A stretch of 7,676 bases of DNA from CAZBZG01 sp964496245 (lineage in GTDB: Bacteria > Planctomycetota > SZUA-567). The notes under the pieces were generated by a model, which worked only from the letters and a program-made list of their open reading frames with translations, searched no databases and was not told the origin of the DNA. Below are positions 4,750 through 7,676 of the stretch, one piece after another. The stretch's first letter is position 1; the number at the start of each line of letters is the position of its first letter. Made by a program: the position numbers and the translations under genes. The stretch is taken from contig CAZBZG010000231.1 in the NCBI GenBank assembly GCA_964496245.1, forward strand, positions 1 to 7,676, in the 5' to 3' direction.

Positions 4750-5968
4750 CGGCCGCGACCTCGGCGGCGGATGCGGGGTCGGCAGGTGCCGGTGCATCGC
4801 CGTCCGCCTCGCTGGTTGGCGTGGCTGCAGCCGGGGCTTCGCGTTCCGCACACGCGCGCACGACCACGTCGTCGAACGCCACCCGGCCGGGCGGCCAGTA
4901 GGCGTAGAGCTGCACGCGCAGGAACTGCGGCATGTGCTCGGGCTTGACGCTGCGAGGCAAGAACGGCTCCGTGGTCAGGGTCGTCCATGCGCCCGCCTTG
5001 CCGTGGAACCGCTTCTGGTGCTTGAAGACCTCCTGCCGGTGGGTCTGTACTCCCTCGTAGCCCTCGACCTCCAGGTCGCGGTATGCTTTGACGAACAGGA
5101 TGACTTTGGGGCCGTCGGTCTTGAGTCGAAACGAGACCTGGTAGTACGTCTCCGGGTCAATGGGAATGTACGGGCTGTAGCAGAAGAGCCCTGTGCTCGC
5201 GGCTACAGGCTTGGGGATATCGTATTGCAGACACGCATCCGTGCCCTGGCGCGCGAGCCGGATGCCCTCCTTCATGGGCCAGTCCCAGTCGGGGAGGAGC
5301 GTCCAGGGCGCTGCTGCGCGTGCAGCCGCGGCCGGCCAGACATCGAAATCGCCGTGTGCGCAGAGATTGGGGCCTGTGGGCGCCATGCGGTGTTTGACGT
5401 GTGCGGCCTCCCGGTCGGCTGGCGTGGGCATGCCCGTCAGCTGCTTGAGCACTTCGTCCACCTTGCGGGTGAGTTCGTACGGCGTGGCGCATTCGTACGA
5501 TCGATCGACCGCGAATGTCTTTGGTGCGTCGAGCTCCAATGCCCGCACGTGCAGGAGCAGGCGCAGGCCCTTGTCCGATCGCTGGGTGGTCTTGTAGCCC
5601 TTGTGCTGCTTGACGATCTTGGGGCCCGGGTCTTCGGGCCGCTCGATCGCCCCCCAGACGAGCACATCGCAGCCAAAGGCCTTCTTCGCCTGGGCTGCGA
5701 CCGTTGCGGGGTCGGCGTCCAGTGCGGGCCGCTCCAGGAGTGCGGCCCGATCTTCCCAGTCGATCTCGGTGTCCACGCTGAAGAGCGCGCGTCGCGTCGA
5801 TTTCATGCGAAACATGCGCCCGACCTGGCGACCGAGCTTGCCCTTGTCAAAGGGGCTCGCGAAATCCATGGCCACGAGGTACCGCAGGGGCTCGGCCTCG
5901 CCCGCAGCCGGCTGTGCGGACCAGGCAGAGGCGAGCAGGATAGCGGTCGGGATCAGACGCGCGCGCAC
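4742..5968 (-). CDS. Secreted protein with C-terminal carbohydrate-binding-like beta domain, 408 aa
   Basis: Function unknown. Residues 1-23 form a Sec signal peptide (Arg-rich start, hydrophobic IPTAILLASAW, likely cut after AAG at 23), so the protein is periplasmic or secreted. Residues 28-180 form a mixed alpha/beta domain: LRYLVAMDF, then AAQAKKAFGCDVLVWGAIE (91-109), whose pattern recalls the small periplasmic domains of FlgO/TolB-like proteins, and LLLHVRALELD. Residues 200-371 look like a jelly-roll of the CBM4/9 kind: it opens with NLCAHGDFDVW, has YYQVSFRLKTDGPK and LYAYWPPGRVAFDDVVVR at the end, and so may bind glycan. The last 30 residues are an Ala/Asp/Pro/Glu tail. GTG 5968 is chosen because AGGAG lies 5 nt upstream and a near-consensus promoter lies directly before it. 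It overlaps the alkyltransferase gene by 8 nt. Confidence 0.82.
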   Translation of the reverse strand: MRARLIPTAILLASAWSAQPAAGEAEPLRYLVAMDFASPFDKGKLGRQVGRMFRMKSTRRALFSVDTEIDWEDRAALLERPALDADPATVAAQAKKAFGCDVLVWGAIERPEDPGPKIVKQHKGYKTTQRSDKGLRLLLHVRALELDAPKTFAVDRSYECATPYELTRKVDEVLKQLTGMPTPADREAAHVKHRMAPTGPNLCAHGDFDVWPAAAARAAAPWTLLPDWDWPMKEGIRLARQGTDACLQYDIPKPVAASTGLFCYSPYIPIDPETYYQVSFRLKTDGPKVILFVKAYRDLEVEGYEGVQTHRQEVFKHQKRFHGKAGAWTTLTTEPFLPRSVKPEHMPQFLRVQLYAYWPPGRVAFDDVVVRACAEREAPAAATPTSEADGDAPAPADPASAAEVAADE

Positions 5969-5988
5969 GAGGACTCCTCTCTGTGCGC

Positions 5989-6017
5989 ATTATCGCCGGG
6001 GCGGGTGGTGCGGTCAA
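5989..6017 (-). promoter_or_regulatory. Strong sigma70-like promoter for the secreted-protein/ogt unit
   Basis: On the minus strand TTGACC (6012-6017; 5 of 6) and GATAAT (5989-5994; 5 of 6) are 17 bp apart, the best overall match in the window. The predicted start near 5982 gives a leader of only about 14 nt, just enough to contain the AGGAG Shine-Dalgarno at 5974-5978. This supports the GTG start at 5968. Confidence 0.7.
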
Positions 6018-6041
6018 GCGCCCCGGACAAGCCCAAAGGGC

Positions 6042-6070
6042 GCGCCCCGGCTCTCGGGGAGCCGGGGCGC
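6042..6070 (-). terminator. GC-rich terminator-like hairpin after the TonB-like/cyclase-repeat gene
   Basis: Arms of 12 bp pair perfectly (6042-6053 with 6059-6070) around a 5-nt loop, 36 bp downstream of the TAG at 6107. There is no clear U-tract on the minus strand after it, so it is not a textbook intrinsic terminator. A second small hairpin (6031-6034 with 6038-6041) follows directly. A GCGCCCCGG copy at 6018-6026 could compete for the same arm. It probably ends or protects the transcript just before the next gene's promoter. Confidence 0.6.
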
Positions 6071-6106
6071 ATCGGAGGGCACCAACTACCTACCAAAATG
6101 CGTCGA

Positions 6107-7675
6107 CTATTTCTTCCCGCCATGCACGTCGTAGTAGCGGTAGTAGACTTCCAGCATGAGCGCGCCGAGCGCGGTCTGGCCCACGCGGCCCCAGCGGTCG
6201 CCGTACTTCTCGGTGTCGTAGTTCCACGAGCCCTTGTTCTCCTTGAATGTGCCCTGCTTGACCTGCGTGGAGAGCAGCGCCTTCTTCATGGGGTCGTTCC
6301 ACTTGCGCCAGTAGTCCGAGCGGATGCCCATCTGGAAGATGCCCAGGGCTGAGTAGTACCAGCGGTAGAAGTCGAACTTTGCCCCATCGGGAAATCCATC
6401 GCCGATTACCTGGTTGGCGCAGCCGAGCACCTGTTCGTCCGTCCGCGGCCGGCCGAGGAACTGCAGGCACGTCAGGCCCACGGCCGTCATCCGCGTGCTG
6501 CCGCCGCCGCGCTTCACCTGTTTCACGTCCTTGGCCTCGCTCGAGTAGGAGACCCGGCACGTGCCGCCATAGCCCTTGTCGTTCTTGGGATCGGTCGTGG
6601 CCTGCTGGATGTACTTGAGGGCCTTTTCGATCACTTCGTACGGCACGTTCAGACCCGCGGTCTTGGCGCTCTTGATGCCCATGACCCACCAGCCGGTGAC
6701 CGAGGTGTCCACACGCTCGGTCGACGGTCCGTAATTCCAGCCGCCTGCCGGGCACTGGCTCTCGGCCGCCCAGTTGACCGCCTTCTGCGCGAACTCCTTG
6801 AGGTCGGCCCCGCCGCTCATGCCAAAGGCCTCGGCCGCGGCCATGAGCGCGATGCCCGCTTCGTACCGGTGCGGGCCGATGCGGCCGTTGGCCTTCTGCT
6901 GGTCCTTGAGCCAGTAGACCGCCTTCTGCACGTTCGTCTTGTACTTGCCGAAGCGCGTGGAGTTGCCCGCGCCCAGGAACGCCAGCAGCGCCAGGGAGGT
7001 CACCGCCACATCGTGCTTCTTGCCGCCGTACTTGGCGCAGTCCCAGTGGCCGTCGCCTTCCTGGTGCTCGGCCAGCCACCGCAGCGCCCAGTTCACCGCG
7101 CTCTCGGTCCGGCGGCTCCCGCCGCCCCGGGCTACGCAGTTGCGCCGGCCCCCGCCGTTGCGGAAGCCGAAGGCGCCGCCGCCGCCGCGGCCGCCCGAAG
7201 CGCCCACGCCCATGAGCGCCGGGCTCCCCTCCACATCGTCGAACGTGGAGATGTTGTCCGGATCGCCGCGCGCAGTCTCCATGTCCATGTCGTTGTCGGT
7301 CTCGTTGTGGTCTGCGATCTCAAAGTCCGTGGTCACCACCACGGGGGCGGGGGTCGGATTCGTCTGATCGGTGACCACCTCGGGATCGCGCTCGATGATG
7401 TCCGGCTCGGGCGGTTCCTCGATCTTCTCTTCCTCCTCCACGATCTCCGTGCTGATCACGATGCGCCGGGCCTTCTTGGTGGGCTCCTCCACCGGGACCA
7501 GCAGCAAAATGAGGAAGACGAGGCTGTGGATGGCAACCGAGCTGACGTACCAGGGCGCGGATTGCCACTGCTGCGCCAGGGCGGCGCCCAGCGTACCGTC
7601 GTCTTCGTCGAACTGTCCGTCATCCACCGGCTCTTCGGTTTGCGGTTCTTGGTCGAGCATTTCGTCGTCTGCCAT
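6107..7675 (-). CDS. Membrane-anchored protein with TonB-like N-terminus and squalene-cyclase-type repeats, 522 aa
   Basis: Residues 1-40 are very acidic and should be cytoplasmic. Residues 42-61 form one membrane helix (YVSSVAIHSLVFLILLL) followed by basic KKARR and then a Glu/Pro-rich stretch (78-112), the layout of TonB/TolA-type proteins that work with ExbB/ExbD. A Gly/Arg linker with two RGGG runs (about 156-188) leads into residues 190-515, an alpha/alpha toroid of prenyltransferase/squalene-oxidase repeats: AVNWALRWLAEHQ with GHWD, AVYWLKDQQ with GRIG, AVNWAAESQ with GGWNYG and then VDTSVTGWWVMG, a Cys/Gly insertion (366-391), TAVGLTCLQFLG, and GSWNY with QTALGALMLEVYYRYY. No DxDD cyclisation motif is seen, so terpene cyclisation is unlikely; a periplasmic binding or scaffold role is inference. 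The ATG is at the window edge, so its RBS cannot be checked and a more upstream start is possible. Confidence 0.88.
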   Translation of the reverse strand: MADDEMLDQEPQTEEPVDDGQFDEDDGTLGAALAQQWQSAPWYVSSVAIHSLVFLILLLVPVEEPTKKARRIVISTEIVEEEEKIEEPPEPDIIERDPEVVTDQTNPTPAPVVVTTDFEIADHNETDNDMDMETARGDPDNISTFDDVEGSPALMGVGASGGRGGGGAFGFRNGGGRRNCVARGGGSRRTESAVNWALRWLAEHQEGDGHWDCAKYGGKKHDVAVTSLALLAFLGAGNSTRFGKYKTNVQKAVYWLKDQQKANGRIGPHRYEAGIALMAAAEAFGMSGGADLKEFAQKAVNWAAESQCPAGGWNYGPSTERVDTSVTGWWVMGIKSAKTAGLNVPYEVIEKALKYIQQATTDPKNDKGYGGTCRVSYSSEAKDVKQVKRGGGSTRMTAVGLTCLQFLGRPRTDEQVLGCANQVIGDGFPDGAKFDFYRWYYSALGIFQMGIRSDYWRKWNDPMKKALLSTQVKQGTFKENKGSWNYDTEKYGDRWGRVGQTALGALMLEVYYRYYDVHGGKK

Positions 7676-7676
7676 G

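Noticed and set aside
4750..4851. 34-codon N-terminal extension of the alkyltransferase
   Set aside because: It lies wholly inside the upstream gene and encodes Arg/Pro/His low-complexity sequence; the ATG at 4749 gives normal family length.
4691..6352. Open frame of 553 codons on the plus strand
   Set aside because: It is antisense to three genes with clear signals and shows no recognisable domain.

Overview
This is a 7.7 kb GC-rich bacterial chromosomal window holding eight intact protein genes and one probable gene remnant. No tRNA, rRNA, CRISPR array, transposase or phage gene was seen. The lineage is inferred only. A membrane-anchored protein with a TonB-like N-terminus and squalene-cyclase-type repeats, a possible GH127 (DUF1680) remnant, a REP-like hairpin pair and secreted jelly-roll-type proteins together recall Planctomycetota, Hydrogenedentota and similar free-living lineages. 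No marker gene is present to settle this.

Layout. Positions 58-1729 (minus strand) hold a rhomboid intramembrane protease with a C-terminal TPR-like extension, followed by a small Nudix hydrolase. Positions 1730-2012 are a divergent control region with a good sigma70-like promoter pointing each way. Positions 2013-3492 (plus strand) hold a small cytoplasmic protein of unknown function and then a metal-dependent amidohydrolase. Positions 3493-3829 are the only gene-free stretch above 300 bases. It holds a 3' scrap of what looks like a DUF1680/GH127 gene and a pair of mutually inverted hairpins. Positions 3830-4072 (minus) encode a free-standing lipoyl carrier domain with its own promoter. Positions 4234-5968 (minus) are a two-gene unit in which a secreted protein overlaps by 8 nt an O6-alkylguanine-DNA alkyltransferase. 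Positions 6107-7675 (minus) encode the TonB-like/terpene-cyclase-fold protein, with a 12-bp GC hairpin after its stop.

How the genes work together. The window reads as several short, independent units rather than one pathway. Five units show a recognisable -35/-10 pair with 16-17 bp spacing just upstream of a Shine-Dalgarno and start. Two genes start with GTG, and in both cases the promoter and RBS positions decide the start. The most interesting items are the fusion protein at 6107-7675, the gene remnant plus REP-like doublet at 3509-3742, the solitary lipoyl domain, and the coupling of a DNA-repair gene to a secreted protein. I did not find convincing evidence of a wholly new multi-gene system.
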